Shown piece by piece: positions 22,986 to 34,560 of a DNA stretch of 60,000 bases. Where the stretch lies: contig NC_079886.1 of NCBI RefSeq assembly GCF_029227915.1, positions 5,830,001 to 5,890,000 on the forward strand, written 5' to 3'. The stretch is from Hydractinia symbiolongicarpus. Taxonomy: Eukaryota; Cnidaria; Hydrozoa; Anthoathecata; Hydractiniidae. Every line of letters begins with the position of its first letter. Position 1 is the first letter of the stretch. The notes below the pieces were generated by a model, which worked only from the letters and a program-made list of their open reading frames with translations, had not been told where the DNA came from and searched no databases. The translations under genes and the position numbers were made by a program.

Positions 22986-24938
22986 TCAACATGTGATCAA
23001 CATATGACACAAAAGATGCGTAAATTTCGGGGACACTTGTTTTATCAAGTATGTGGTTTGATCGAAATACGTTAGGCAGCCGCACTAATAGGAAAGAAAA
23101 CAAAGGCTAGTTCGAAAGTTCGAAGCTTTTTTATTTTATTCTTTGTTTGCATGCACTATCGTAATTTATATCATAATCTATATAACTAGAATTCGTGCGA
23201 CAATAGTCCTTTTTCGGTACTTGCTTGGTACAAAGCATAATTAACCTTTCACCAATCGAATAATGAGAGAGATAGCGGAAATCTTTAGGCGACCGTTCTA
23301 ATAATTCAAAATAAAAAAAATGTTTTGTAAGTTATTTTCGTCAAAAGTACAGAAATTTCGAGTTATTATTATATCGTTCTTTTAATAATGTCGAGTGTGC
23401 ATTCAAACTACATAGTTTCATATGATAGAATTTTAATAACGATTTTTTCTAGAATTTGTGAAATTTATAATTTTTTGTTTTTTGACTTTGACTCTTAATT
23501 TTCTCATTTGATTGCATATCAAGAATTTGAGATTATTTTTAATGCAAATTTTGACTTTTTAAATAAATCGAGGCAAGGGTAATAACTAGTAACGTATTTT
23601 TTAAACGCTTTAACAGTTTTAATTATCTGTATTTTAAGAGCCACGTGAGGATTCGATTAAGCACCATGTCCAATTTAGGCGCTTATCTTGACGTTTCACG
23701 TTGGTTAATTTTAGTTATAACCCCGAATTCAACCAGGTTAAATTCATCACTAAGTCCACAACACTTTCATTTTTGTGTTCATCAATTGTCTTTACAAGCA
23801 CAGCAATGAAATAACTGATGCAATATTGTCTTTTTGACATATTTGATATATAGGCGCCTCATGCCAGGTATTTATTCGATGGTGGCGCTTAATTGACAAA
23901 CTACGTTACTATCAACCACTTGTAAATAAATATTAAAATAACATTTATATTAAAGCTAGAAGAGCTTGTGTTATTTATAGGTTTGAAGACTGGGTACGGT
24001 TGGTGTAATTTGTGGTGAACAATTAATGATCTTACTGCCATTTCCTGTGTGTGCTGAGGTGCATTTAATAATTAGACCTCCGTTGTTTTCTAAAGAAAGA
24101 TCGTTACTTATATACATGAAATGTAATTAAATGTTTTTGCATTCGTGTTGTTTTTTAAATATTTTTACACACATTTTGTAAGAATTGCACTTTTTATTAG
24201 ATTCAGAAGAAAATGTACATAATGGTGAAATAGAAACGAGTCTATGAATGTTTTTTCTTTTTACTTTCTTTAAATCAATACCTGTTTTCATACAAGAGCC
24301 ATGGTAATGAGATTGTATATCTGCAAAGCTAATCTTGGTAAACAAATTGTCTTTTTAAGAAAGGCGGAGAGCTTATTAATTTTTTCAAATCGATAGGTTT
24401 GTATTGTAGAATAAAGTGGGTGGATTTTCATTCTAAAATTATATTTTTATTTGTACTTAGTAAATACATGGAAATTCGCGAAATCATTCCAATTTTGTGA
24501 AATTCCAAATATTGTCAATGGGATTCAAGTAGGGCGAATGACAAAAATTATTAAATTTGTTGGAAATTTTATTTGGAGGGGAGGGGGGACGAGGGAAAAT
24601 AAGTACTTTTGTCCGAAATTTAATTCGGCGTAACACAAAAGCTTGCTTCAAGAAGAAAACATATTTTTCAATTAAGGTAAAGTGGTAGATTTAGAATAAA
24701 CTTAAGTAAAAAGAAAGTCAAATACAAAAATTTAAAACTCTGTCATAAAAATCTTATTTTCTTACCAAATAAATTTTTAAAATTGATTTTTAAAAAAAAG
24801 TATTGTAGAGAAAAGAAACTCTGCAAATTAAGCCTCGGCTCATAATATCCTATGCTTGCAATAAAAGAGTGTGATTTCGAAAGTCACCACATCATACTCA
24901 ATCATTGTGCATTAAAAATACGAAGTTTCTTTTGCTTC
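22986..24938. other. intergenic between convergent ZIP and asparagine synthetase genes
   Basis: The 3' ends of two convergent genes face each other here. AATAAA at 23310-23315 could end the ZIP transcript. No further coding region or recognisable element is seen; the DNA is AT-rich and lacks the inverted-repeat families that are common elsewhere in the window. Confidence 0.4.
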
Positions 24939-26939
24939 TTATTGTTTGTAGTGTTTCAACACTCTTGCAGATGGGTCGCTTATGTTTCCCATCCATTTCG
25001 GCATCCAAAAATATGGAGTTAAATGAGTTTGACCTTGGAATTTCGTTTCAAATGACTTTCTAAAAAAGAGAGCTTCGTAAGTTTGTGGCGTATTCACGGG
25101 ATAAAATTCTTTAGCTTTGGTCAATTCTTCTTCAGTTATTTTTGATTTTGCATAGCGTCCCAATTGAACTGACCAGCTGTCTTTTGCAGATGATACACCA
25201 TCACTGAAGGCTTCTTTTGCACGCCACAATACTTCACTAGGTAAAAAATCTGTTAAATAACCGTCGAAGGAGGAGCGTAAAAGGTGCTTCTCCACACCAT
25301 CTTGTGGTTGCACCATTTCCTTTGGAATTGATAGGTAATAAGAACAAAACTTTTTATCCAAGAAAGGAACTCTTAATTCTAGCCCGTGAGCGGACACAGC
25401 TCTATCTGCTCGTAGATTGTCGTATAAATACAAGTCTCGTAACAATCGTTTTGACTCTTCGTGTGCATCGTTTGCTGTGGGCGCTTTATGAAAGTAGATA
25501 TACCCTTGCGCCAATTCGTCTGCGCCCTCGCCAGAAAACAACACGACTGTATCGGTGTTTTGTCGAATATACTTACTAAGCATATACATCGGTATTGACG
25601 CACGATTTGTCGTGATGTCGTAACTTTCTAATGCGTATGTGACGTCATGCAACAACGCAAATGCTTCTTCTGCTGAAAAGGTTACCTCATGATGCTCTGT
25701 GCCAAGCATATCAGCAACTTTCTTTGCAGCGATGAGATCTGGCGAACCTGGTAATCCAATTGAGAATGTTTGGATTGGATAAGCAAAACCTTGTTCCCTT
25801 GCAAGCTTAACAACAAGTGCTGCAACCAAACTGGAATCCAAACCGCCCGATAACATACACCCGATTCTGCGTTCCGCCATCAGGCGTTTTCGTACGGCGT
25901 CAGTCAAAAGATTACGAACGTTCTCCTTGACGTCACTTGTTAATGTGACGGCTGTTTTAAAAACTGGCAGCATGTCAACGTCTGTGAAACTTTTTTCAAC
26001 AATTAATTTGGTCATTCCAGTGTTTTTACACACCTTGAACGTAGCGTAATGTCCAGGTAGAAAGGGCTGAATTTTTATGATGTCCCCATCACTTTTTGTT
26101 AGGCCAATTAACCCTTTAGCTTCAGAGGAAACTCCAAGCTCACCAGATGGAGGACGAAGCACAAACAAAGGTCGTACACCGTATGTGTCGCGACCAATAT
26201 GAAATTCCCCTTTAAGTGTGTCGAAAATAGAAACAGCGAAAACACCATCCAATAACTGCAAAGTTTTCTCAATGCCAAACTTGTTATAGAGATGAAGAAT
26301 GACTTCGCCATCCATTCTAAAATTTAAACATTGTTGTAAATTCATCATTAAGGTTTAACTTGGAGATTGCTGGCGTGTATGCCGACACGAATGCCAACGT
26401 ATTAACAAAGCAGGCAAGCAAATGGAATCATATCTCGTCACTGCTTTTGTAGAAGTTATAAATAGAATTAGAAAGTTTGTCATGTTGGTATAATTAAATA
26501 GATCCTGGCACTAAATTTAAGCATTTTTGTCCAAGGTAGTCTTAAACAATCGATGGTAGTGCCCCTTAGCGATTTGATGGTGGGCTCTACGTTTAAAAAG
26601 TCAGTGAAAAAAATTTATTTAACTTGGTACTTTTGACGTAACAGAATAAACTTACTTAGTGGTACATTCAAAATCGTATTCTGCAATGAGTTCTTTGTGG
26701 TTATAGATCTCTCCGTTGTACATAAGATGTAAATGGGGTAGATGGTACAGTCGCATTGGTTGTTGACCAGTTAAATCATCCATGATAGAGAGCCGATGGA
26801 ACGCCAGGAATGAGTGATTATAATGAGGAATAGTTTCTATACGAAAAAAGTCTGGTCCACGGTGGGCGATCTGCAATGCATGATGTAACTCAGATGACAC
26901 GCTGTGATCGTATCCTAACAACGCCCAAATGCCACACAT
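24939..26939 (-). CDS. ASNS: asparagine synthetase (glutamine-hydrolysing)
   Basis: Makes asparagine from aspartate, ATP and glutamine in the cytosol. Exon 1 is 26656-26939 and exon 2 is 24939-26316 (minus strand; intron GTAAGT..TTTTAG). The joined protein is 553 aa; human ASNS is 561. The N-terminal glutaminase starts MCGIWALLG, whose Cys2 is the nucleophile after Met removal; IAHRGPD and YNGEIYNHKE follow. GRDTYGVRPLF and SSEAKGL end that domain. The C-terminal synthetase has the ATP pyrophosphatase loop SGGLDSS (251-257), TFSIG, SGEGADEL (356-363) and AHGLELRVPFLD. The end DPSARVLKHYK matches the animal enzyme. All catalytic motifs are intact, so it is expected to be functional. Only one coding intron is present, far fewer than in vertebrates. 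A CCTTTTTTAG acceptor lies 22 nt upstream of the ATG. Confidence 0.97.
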
Positions 26940-26961
26940 CGCGCATCAACTGTTGGTTAAC

Positions 26962-28913
26962 CTAAAAAAGGTTTTGCAATAACTTAACAAGTATCAAAAA
27001 ATATACATTATCCTCGTTCCTAGTGCCTCTTACATAGTACAGTCGTGGAGGTCAACATGTTATTTGGTCCTAGGACAATGTTTGCTTGGAAATCAAGTTG
27101 AGTGCATTGTTAACATGTTCTCAACGTTTTTTTAAACTAGGTTCTATTAAAAAAACGTGTACTTCACAATAACCCCTCTGGAAAATAAACCATGGGGACA
27201 AGGAAGAAACCTAGGATCCGATTATCATGAACATCGACGATGTCGATGTTCATGATTATTTCAGAAAATTATCCAGATATTGCCAAACAAAATACAACCC
27301 ACCCAAATACACAAAAGCCCTTCACTGTTTTCCAAGCGATAATAGCAATTTTATGTCACTGCTATCGACTGAAAACAATAACGAGTGTTCATGTTTGCAA
27401 CGAAACAGTGCAACACCATTATTCGATCGGCGATAGAAATAAACCCATTACACAACGTTTTTCAATATACGACCAACGCACCCAAATAGCGTTTACATGT
27501 GGATTATAAAGCTCATCCATGTGAAGATTCTTCACTTTGTTCTTATCAAAGAATGATTACACGGCAATACGATAAAATTGTCTCCCCGCCCCCGCTGTTT
27601 CAGCTGCTCCCGGGTCCTGCTATTGCAAAAAATAACATGACAAAAGATAGGGATTTTTTTCGTCTGCCAATTTGGCAGCCGTATTGCATACATAAAATAC
27701 TTGACTAGCCCGATGATCTAGCGTTGTAGTGTGAGTTGAGCGTTATTTGTTTCAATGAAGGAGGGGGAACTGTTCGGGAGGAGAAGGGGCCGTTAATTAT
27801 TCAGGGAGCAACATTTTGCCAGTTCGTTTTAACAAAAGGCAACTTTAACGACCTTTGGACATTAGGTTAGATTTCACATATGTCACAGATTAAGCAATAC
27901 GTAGAGAAATAGCTTTATACAAATATTTTTTTAGTCACTTTCATTTAACAAAGTTTCGCCATGAACTCCACCACGGATGTAGAAAATTTAATTGTGTTGA
28001 GAAAACAGGATTTTTTGATAAGTTACTTTTTTTTATAAGTTACTTTTTAGAAATACATCGCTACACAGAAATCGAGAAATTAATTCTTGTTAAAGAGCAT
28101 GGAAGGTAGTCATCCCACATTTCGTCATATTTATCCTAAATATAACTAAAAGAAAAAGGGAAGAAAAAGCTTACACAAGAAAGAGCGTACATTTATTAAT
28201 AAATCTATTAATAATTTCCTGGAAAAACTCTCTCCTGCGTTCAGTGTCGCGCAAAAAGATCATCGAAATGGACATATCACGTGGGTTGTTAATTACAATA
28301 AATTAAGAATATAATTCCGTTCGAGATTTCAAATAACACTTCATGAGGCGGGAAAGAGGAAACCTCTTCACGTTGCCATTCATATCAGATAACGTGTTTT
28401 AACAGGATTAAAAATTATAACATGAATTATTTTTTTCTGGCTTGCTCCTTTTCTCAAATAAAATTTACAGTTGATCCCGAAGCAATGGTACACAGGATCG
28501 CGCTAAACCGTTCAAAAAAGCGCTAATTAGCTGTTATTTTACAAACAGGAAAGATGTCACGTCCATTAAGCATTTGAAACATTAACTTGCTGAGGTGGCA
28601 ATATCTTTATAACATGCGCAGACGCTTTTCACGCTACGCCGTGAACCGAAAACAACTTAATACACATTAAACTTATTGGGGGATTTATACATATCTATGA
28701 TGGTTTTAATGTGTTTCCTACATATTTACGATTATGTAAACAATAGCAGATGTGAAAAGATTGAAAGATGTTCATTATTGACCGCGTTACACAGTCACAA
28801 GAAAACTCGTGACTATGGTGTGAACAACGGTGGGCTCTGGACTTTTTTACTTTTTGGCTCTAAAACATTTTTATAATTTAAACGAACTATAAATTTACAC
28901 TGCAGAAGAATAC
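26962..28913. other. upstream region of asparagine synthetase; intergenic
   Basis: The first bases contain the acceptor CCTTTTTTAG (minus strand, exon from 26961) in front of the ASNS start. A degraded CCTCGTTCC-type element lies at about 27010-27110. The 15-bp-arm palindrome at 27224-27256 and AT-rich unique DNA follow. Short open frames at 27227-27708 have no recognisable domains and are not called. A classical amino-acid response element could not be identified with confidence. Confidence 0.4.
27224..27256. repeat. perfect 15-bp-arm hairpin
   Basis: ATCATGAACATCGAC is followed by GAT and then its exact reverse complement GTCGATGTTCATGAT. It is about 285 bp upstream of the ASNS start codon. 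Function unknown. Confidence 0.95.
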
Positions 28914-28990
28914 GAACCTCTTTCCCAAGAATGTTTGCCTTTTTGATTTTGGTCATAGCAAAAAAGCAAAAAATCCTAGGAACGAGAGTG
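28914..28990. repeat. short inverted-repeat element (CCTCGTTCCC family)
   Basis: Left end GAACCTCTTTCCCAAGAAT, right end ATCCTAGGAACGAGAGTG; the middle also folds (TTTGCCTTTTT versus AAAAAGCAAAA). Confidence 0.6.
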
Positions 28991-29917
28991 CGGTATTTCC
29001 CAGCTTAAGATAAATATAATCTAGAATAAAACCTACTTATGTCCCTGTAAAATTCTCTTCAACACTTTATCATTTACCACAAAAAAGAGAAACTGGAAAC
29101 AAAGTTTATTTTTTCTTCCTCAAAACAAGAACGCTCATCGGGGATATATAATTAGTTATAGACATCAAAAAAATAAATAAATTAAAACATAAACTTGAAA
29201 TCATTCACAAATTAATTTTACCTTTGATTAGCCTTGTAGCAGAACTATTCTTTTTTTTTCAAACAACCACGATTCGTACTCTCACCTGTCTGAATGAAAA
29301 ACTGTATTTACCACCAACGTGCTTCATCTCAGAAGAAAAGATCTGAAAAACAACCATTATTTCGCAATTCTAATTTAAACGCAAAGGAGGAGGGTTTTTA
29401 ATTATTTAATAATAACTTTCAATTTAGTAGCGTTCAAAAACAATTTTCTTTTGCATAAGTTACGTTCAACACAATGCGCCCGCACGGTACAGCTCAATCC
29501 GGTTTTATTTATTGCGCCGGTCTTGTGTTACCATTTCCTTTTTACACGACTGATCTCAGTGTCGGTATTCAAATTTTTTGTTAGCAAGAGCTATAACTTA
29601 AATGTTTTAAAAATCATTAAAATCTAACCTAAGCCTGAGTTTTTTTGTTTTTTTTAGCAATGAACCTGAAACTATTGCAAACTATGTCTAAAAGATTTGA
29701 AAACATATTTGGTGGTCAGACAATCCACGGGTTGGTCCGTCGTTTTTTTACCTCATTGCGTGCGTCTCACTACTTGTGCAGCTAAGCTACCATTTTGCGT
29801 CAGAGAGACAAACGTATACGGGTTATTTAATATAGATATAAAAAAATGATAATAATAACATGTCAGATATATCCACCGCAAAATTTCACCATGTAACTTA
29901 TAATGTAATTACAGTAT
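28991..29917. other. intergenic
   Basis: No gene or recognisable element seen; AT-rich unique-looking DNA up to the TIR element. Confidence 0.35.
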
Positions 29918-30573
29918 ACTCTCCAATTAGCGGACACCATCGGTGTATGACCAATGTGTCCGCTAATTGGAAGTGTCCTCCTTTTGGAAAGTTTTACTTT
30001 TTAAGCCGCAAATTAGAAAATAAAGCCGATTTTGTAATATAAAGGAAAAATAACAAATGATAGTATTCCACATAATACTTCAGTAATAAGCCTAATGTTT
30101 TTAAACATTAAGCATTTTACTGGCTCCATACACTGTCAATACGGCTAAAGTCATTTGGAAGCAATTTGGAGGTGGCAATGGTGTAGAAGCTCCTGTTATT
30201 TATCGTTTTAATAACCATGACAAGCTGATAAAGTGGTTGATCAAGAAGATTGACGAGATTAAAAGCAAGCTAGACACAAAAGTTTTAAAATAATTGGAAA
30301 TAAATGTTAGAAAAACTATTCATTTTTGTCTATTTTTCTTTGCTCGCTTTTCATTTTTTGGACTATCCGCTAATTAAAGAAAAAAAACACCATATTTGCT
30401 CTTTGGTGCAAAAAATATTGTCCGCTAATTAGAGTGTCCGCAAATTACGTGTCCGCTTTTTGGAAAGTTTTTTATGAGACTTTGACTAGAAAACGGCCGG
30501 TGTATGACCAAAGTGTCCGCCAATCAGAGGTGTACGCCTTTCAGAGTGTCCTTTAATAGGAGAGAATGCTATT
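29918..30573. mobile_element. TIR DNA transposon remnant with subterminal GTGTCCGC repeats
   Basis: The left end CAGTATACTCTCCAATTAGC and the right end, inverted AGCATTCTCTCCTATTAAAG, are imperfect inverted repeats. Inside both ends, GTGTCCGCTAATT-type words recur at least six times in both orientations, and GGTGTATGACCAA(T/A)GTGTCCGC occurs on each side as a near-repeat. The architecture resembles pogo/Tigger-type elements, but that assignment is an inference. It is too short (about 0.65 kb) to encode a full transposase. Confidence 0.6.
30105..30293 (+). pseudogene. open fragment inside the TIR element, unrecognised
   Basis: A 62-codon stretch without an ATG start runs to TAA at 30291-30293. 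It has protein-like composition, including NTAKVIWKQFGGGNG and a Lys/Ile-rich helical end (KLIKWLIKKIDEIKSKLD). It lies centrally between the element ends, so it may be the last part of a lost transposon protein. I do not recognise the family, and chance cannot be excluded. Confidence 0.3.
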
Positions 30574-30769
30574 TTACTATTAAGATAAAGCCACTTCAGT
30601 GTTTGAAACACTGTTCCTGTTTCCTGAATGTATACAATAGATATCACCGGTATTGTCTATCCAATTTCCCCATATGGGAAACAACTCTGTAGACAAGAAT
30701 GATTGTAGGTGAAAAAAACGATCTCAAGCAAAAACAGTGATCAGGAGCAGGAGAGTTACAAAATTCTTC

Positions 30770-31000
30770 ATTTCCTGGATTGTTCTTATTTTATGGATAC
30801 ATTAGACAAGGTTTGTTCTTAGTTTTAAAAGCAATAACTTGAGCCTTTTGTTTATGTGCGCACTCTCTAATGAAAAGGTCGTGAGTTTTTGACAACGCAG
30901 TCAAAAGACAACCTATAGGCGGTTCCTGTTTTGTTTTTCAGCAAAATCTGAGGCTCGTGTTCTTTTAAAATTGTTCTTATAAAACAAAACAGTTGTCATT
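30770..31000 (-). repeat. dispersed repeat with TAAGAACAA motif, inverted copy
   Basis: The reverse complement carries CTAAGAACAAA followed by ATAAAATAAGAACAATCCAGG, the same order as 11915-11967. TTGTTCTTA recurs several times on the plus strand. Confidence 0.55.
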
Positions 31001-31529
31001 CATTATTGGAAGAGAGCTCGTTACAACTTGCAGATTTTTGTACAAGAATATATGCTGACAATTTTCGAACAAAACAAGAAGAGCAGACCTGCTCCAATGA
31101 TAGAATGTTGAATCATAGTGGGATTATGTTATTATTATTATCGGTAAAAAGGTAAGCTAAAGAAAAGCTCAGTAAAAATCATTGTTAATAATGAAGTCTA
31201 AAATTTTAACTGAGGATAAATATGCTTGTTTTTGTACATTCTTTGAGCCTCAGATTTACTCACTTTTTTGTTTAATAATTATTGACAGTATTGTAGAAAG
31301 GCAAGCACAAATAAAAGTGAACAAGAAACAATCATATACGATAAAAGAAAATTTACAACCCTAAAACCTTTTATCCAACCCTAGCTTGTTATTGTTCCAA
31401 AAATAGAATTAAAAACGCTAAATAATAATTGTCTACAAAAATCAAAATAGCTGATCGGTGAAAAAAAGTTAGTAAAAGAAAATTCACTGATCCAAAATGT
31501 ATTCAATTTTCCCAGGATAGCATCTGCAC

Positions 31530-31970
31530 TTTCTATAAGATCATAAAATAAAGCCAGTGCTTCAATCTAAAAACACGCTACATAGTATACTGTCGCATCC
31601 GAAAGACAAAATATGTTCACACAATCAATGTAATATTGTCTACAAAATCCCGTGTAAGGATTGTGATGCTGTTTATGTCGGTGAACGACGTGTGCAAGAG
31701 CACAAAAGAGCCGTAGGCAACGCAGATACAGACAAAAATGAGATTGCGGACCATAGCTGGAAGAATGATCATGCTATTGACCGGGACAATAAAAAGATCA
31801 TGGACCGAGAGTCTGGTTGGACAGCAAGAAAAGTAAAAGAAACCATAAATAGTATAGACAGAAATACTCATATCAATAGTATTCCAATCAACTTCCAGAA
31901 ATATGGTTACCCGCACTTCGGAAAGCAACATTTAGGAAAAAGTGCCAAAAATGGTTCGGGACAAACGTAA
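31530..31970 (+). pseudogene. Penelope-like retroelement remnant, GIY-YIG endonuclease end
   Basis: The open frame from about 31557 encodes NIVYKIPCKDCDAVYVGE, then EHKRAVGNADT, ADHSWKNDHAIDRDN, KIMDRESGWTARKVKE and a tail SAKNGSGQT. This is the GIY-YIG nuclease plus tail that follows the reverse transcriptase in Penelope-like elements. The residues that normally link the GE of the YVGE motif to EHKRAV (TGR.LKTRL-type) are largely missing, and no reverse transcriptase is found upstream, so it is a truncated, inactive copy. A hammerhead-like hairpin lies about 200 bp downstream at 32166-32200, as in related elements. Confidence 0.8.
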
Positions 31971-32162
31971 CAAAAAGCGAACTTTTAGAAAAGAAACGTA
32001 ACATAAAGCGAACTTTTAGAAAAAGGAAAGATTTTAATCAATTTTTGCTTCCATCTAGGTCCTTGAAAAAGTTAATTACTTTAACTCTTGGGATCTGATT
32101 GGTTAATTTCGATCCTCTAATTATCTCTTCAAATAATAAGCAGCCAAAGATAATTACGATCA

Positions 32163-32200
32163 TTGTCTGTCGATGACAGCTGTAGCTGTCGAAACGTAGC
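32163..32200 (+). ncRNA. hammerhead-ribozyme-like motif of the Penelope-like remnant
   Basis: The stretch contains CGATGA, a hairpin CAGC-TGTA-GCTG, then TCGAAACGTAGC. A CTGATGA / stem II / GAAAC core marks hammerhead ribozymes, which are known in Penelope-like elements. Here the first core block reads TCGATGA instead of CTGATGA, and two extra bases precede GAAAC unless GA/TC also pair. It is therefore probably a decayed ribozyme. Confidence 0.45.
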
Positions 32201-32396
32201 CAAGAATAAACTCGCTTGTTCATGACATGATAATATTTATATTATTCAATGACGATGACTGAACAGATAAGTGGTATTATTTTTAAAACCAATATCAGTT
32301 GATCCAATTCAGCTGGAGCCATCAAAAACGATGTGTTTTGCAGAACAAACATTTTTTTCAATGGCGTTTAAATTTTATATTAAATACTAACAGAGT

Positions 32397-32480
32397 CAAC
32401 CTTTTCCCCAGGACTATTTGCTTCTCAACAGCGCTGCGCTTTCTGATAGTTCTAGCGAAATAGCCCTGGAACAGGCTGGT
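32397..32480. repeat. short inverted-repeat element, GCGCTGCGCTTTCTGA subfamily
   Basis: It opens CAACCTTTTCCCCAGGACTA, shares CAGCGCTGCGCTTTCTGA with 13881-13970, and closes GCCCTGGAACAGGCTGG. Family as at 8864-8940. Confidence 0.65.
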
Positions 32481-32760
32481 CACCGTATCGCATCTGATTG
32501 GCCCACGGCATTGCCCTAATTTGCAACGCTTTTAGCTGGCGTCAGCCAAAATTCTAAAAGTGATACATATGGCGTATAGCATACTGAAGATATGGCGTCG
32601 TTGTTAGTAGTGGTTTTAAATCCTTAAAAAGCATTATTTTTCCTTTTTAATCTCATTTTCTCCCCCTTTTTTTAAGATGTCTTAGCTAAAGTAAGAATTT
32701 TTTTCAAATATACAATATTTTTTGCCAGTTAGCCAGTCCATAGGTAATGTATACATAAAT

Positions 32761-32979
32761 ATGGCTCGAGAGAGAAGTGAAGTGTTGCAGGTGCTCTTCT
32801 TGTTAATCTCTCGTTGCAGAAGACGTTGCCATCTATGCGTAAAAAAAAATAATAGAGGTGTCAAAGGAGTGTGTCGAATTTGTGCTGAAGAAACATCTGC
32901 ACGTCACGTGACCAGAATCTTTTCAAAGAGTGGAAAGGAAAACCTTTATAACACAAAATATTCAGAATATGTGGATTAA
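32761..32979 (+). pseudogene. possible cysteine-rich transposase tail fragment
   Basis: The frame reads ...SRCRRRCHLCVKKNNRGVKG then CRICAEETS. Paired CxxC motifs in a basic context are reminiscent of the C-terminal zinc-binding tail of piggyBac-type transposases. No transposase catalytic region is seen nearby, and the resemblance is weak, so this is a tentative call. Confidence 0.25.
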
Positions 32980-33559
32980 ACGTTTCCGAGTTAAACCATT
33001 GCCTACAACAATTTGTTCAAACTGAGATTCAAAAGTTCTAGTTAATTTGAGAAAATAGAAAAACAGAATCTCATTCAACCACCTCCCTAATGACCACCCC
33101 AATGGAAATTTAAGAACAATTTCCCGTTGTAGATTCATTCCAAGTAGAGAAGAATATACAAAAACATCGGCAATAATTGTTGGAAGGATAGCGCCAGAAT
33201 GTTCTACACAATTTTAAATTTATTTAAATACAGTGAATACAGTAATTTAAATACAGTAAATATTTGAATGTTGGATAGCTGAAAACAGGTTTGCTTCAAG
33301 ATAAACCTGATGTGGATGATACAATCCACATTCCAGAGGGTCATGCAATGCCTGGACAAACCTATGGGCATGTTGTTCATACAGAGAATGATCCAATGGG
33401 GGATATGAAAATTCCCTTCTCTGGAAATTAACTAACTCGTGTCCGTTTTGCCGGAGCAAAAAATTTGATATCTGGTGCACACACACCAACTGATCGATTA
33501 GAGCACTGTGGCCTATTTAAACTGGTAATATAGCATACAAAGGCTTTTTATTGATCCAG

Positions 33560-34560
33560 TAATGCTATGGTATTTTACTTTCAAATGAATCGACAAATGA
33601 ACGAAGAACATTAAAATTTTCTGAACTCATATGAAAGCAGCGAGGAGTTATTTTTAAGTGTCGGTACGTCGTACATAGTTGTTGCAGCAATGAAATTTTT
33701 TGGCAAGGAAACCATGACAAAAAATATTTTACAAGAAAATAATACATATTACAGAAACATCACAATATTCCAGATGACGAAGATTAGACTTCGACTGTTC
33801 TCTGACTGTTCTCTTTGTATTTCATTTTTGACAGTCTTGGTTCTCCAGTTAAATGATGCAGCAAAAGAAGGAGATGGAGAAAGAAATTTAATAAATCGAA
33901 GAATTCTCCTTTCCGTTTTTAGATTACTTGGATCATACAGCAAATATGAGATGTTTGCCATTATAGCCCAAATTAAAGCAATGCTTTTGCTTGCAATTGC
34001 TTCTGTTGGTTAACCACGTCGAGCTGCTCGTCCGATTTCTTGAATGTACGATTTAATGTTGGACGGGGAAGAAATATGTATAATCTTTATTACAAATTGT
34101 GTGTTGACACCCATACCAAGTGCTGTAGTGACAAAAATTATTCTTATTCCACAGTTTTCACGTTATATTTCTTCTAAAATAGTTGTTTTTGTCAATTTTG
34201 TTTGGGGTTAATGATTCTGATTAAAAAGTCGAGAAGATGGATGTTTTTTATGATCAACATATTGGTCTTCACCCAAAATTCTTTCAAACAATCTGCATGC
34301 ATAGGCACACTTTGAATAATTGTTATAGGGTAGTAAAAATTTATTTACGATTTGGATTCGCAGTAACTACTTTGCAATTTTCTATTTTCAAAGCTTTTTT
34401 TAAATTATGTAATTTCGTTGGTGAAGCAGTCAAAGCTTGTAACAGAGCTTCTTAAATATTAACAGCTTCTATAATGGAATAGCGAAACGTCACTCCTTCT
34501 TCAGTTATATCAACGCATTTTTCAAAGTACAGTTTTTTCAAGAAATGGCAAATTAGAGAT
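33560..34560 (-). pseudogene. RecQ-like DNA helicase, broken copy
   Basis: On the minus strand, pieces appear in the order expected for the RecQ core but in different frames and with stops: QALTASPTKLHNLKKAL and NCKVVTANPNRK (about 34340-34450), RLFERILGEDQYVDHKK (about 34240-34290), GIRIIFVTTALGMGVNT (about 34090-34145, helicase motif V), SYIQEIGRAARRG (about 34015-34055, motif VI) and a Cys-containing piece near 33680 that may be the zinc region. The catalytic Walker A part is not seen. An adjacent minus-strand open frame at 33247-33489 is unrecognised and could be further C-terminal sequence. RecQ-like copies of this kind are common as multicopy or transposon-borne genes in invertebrates. 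Confidence 0.75.

Noticed and set aside
25304-25579. Plus-strand open frame within asparagine synthetase
   Set aside because: Antisense shadow of ASNS exon 2; no recognisable domain.
27227-27708. Three overlapping plus-strand open frames upstream of ASNS
   Set aside because: They overlap in different frames, start in a palindrome, and show no domain or splice logic.
29918-30573. Virus-derived or retroviral gene in the TIR element
   Set aside because: The ends are DNA-transposon-like inverted repeats and no gag, pol or env similarity is seen.
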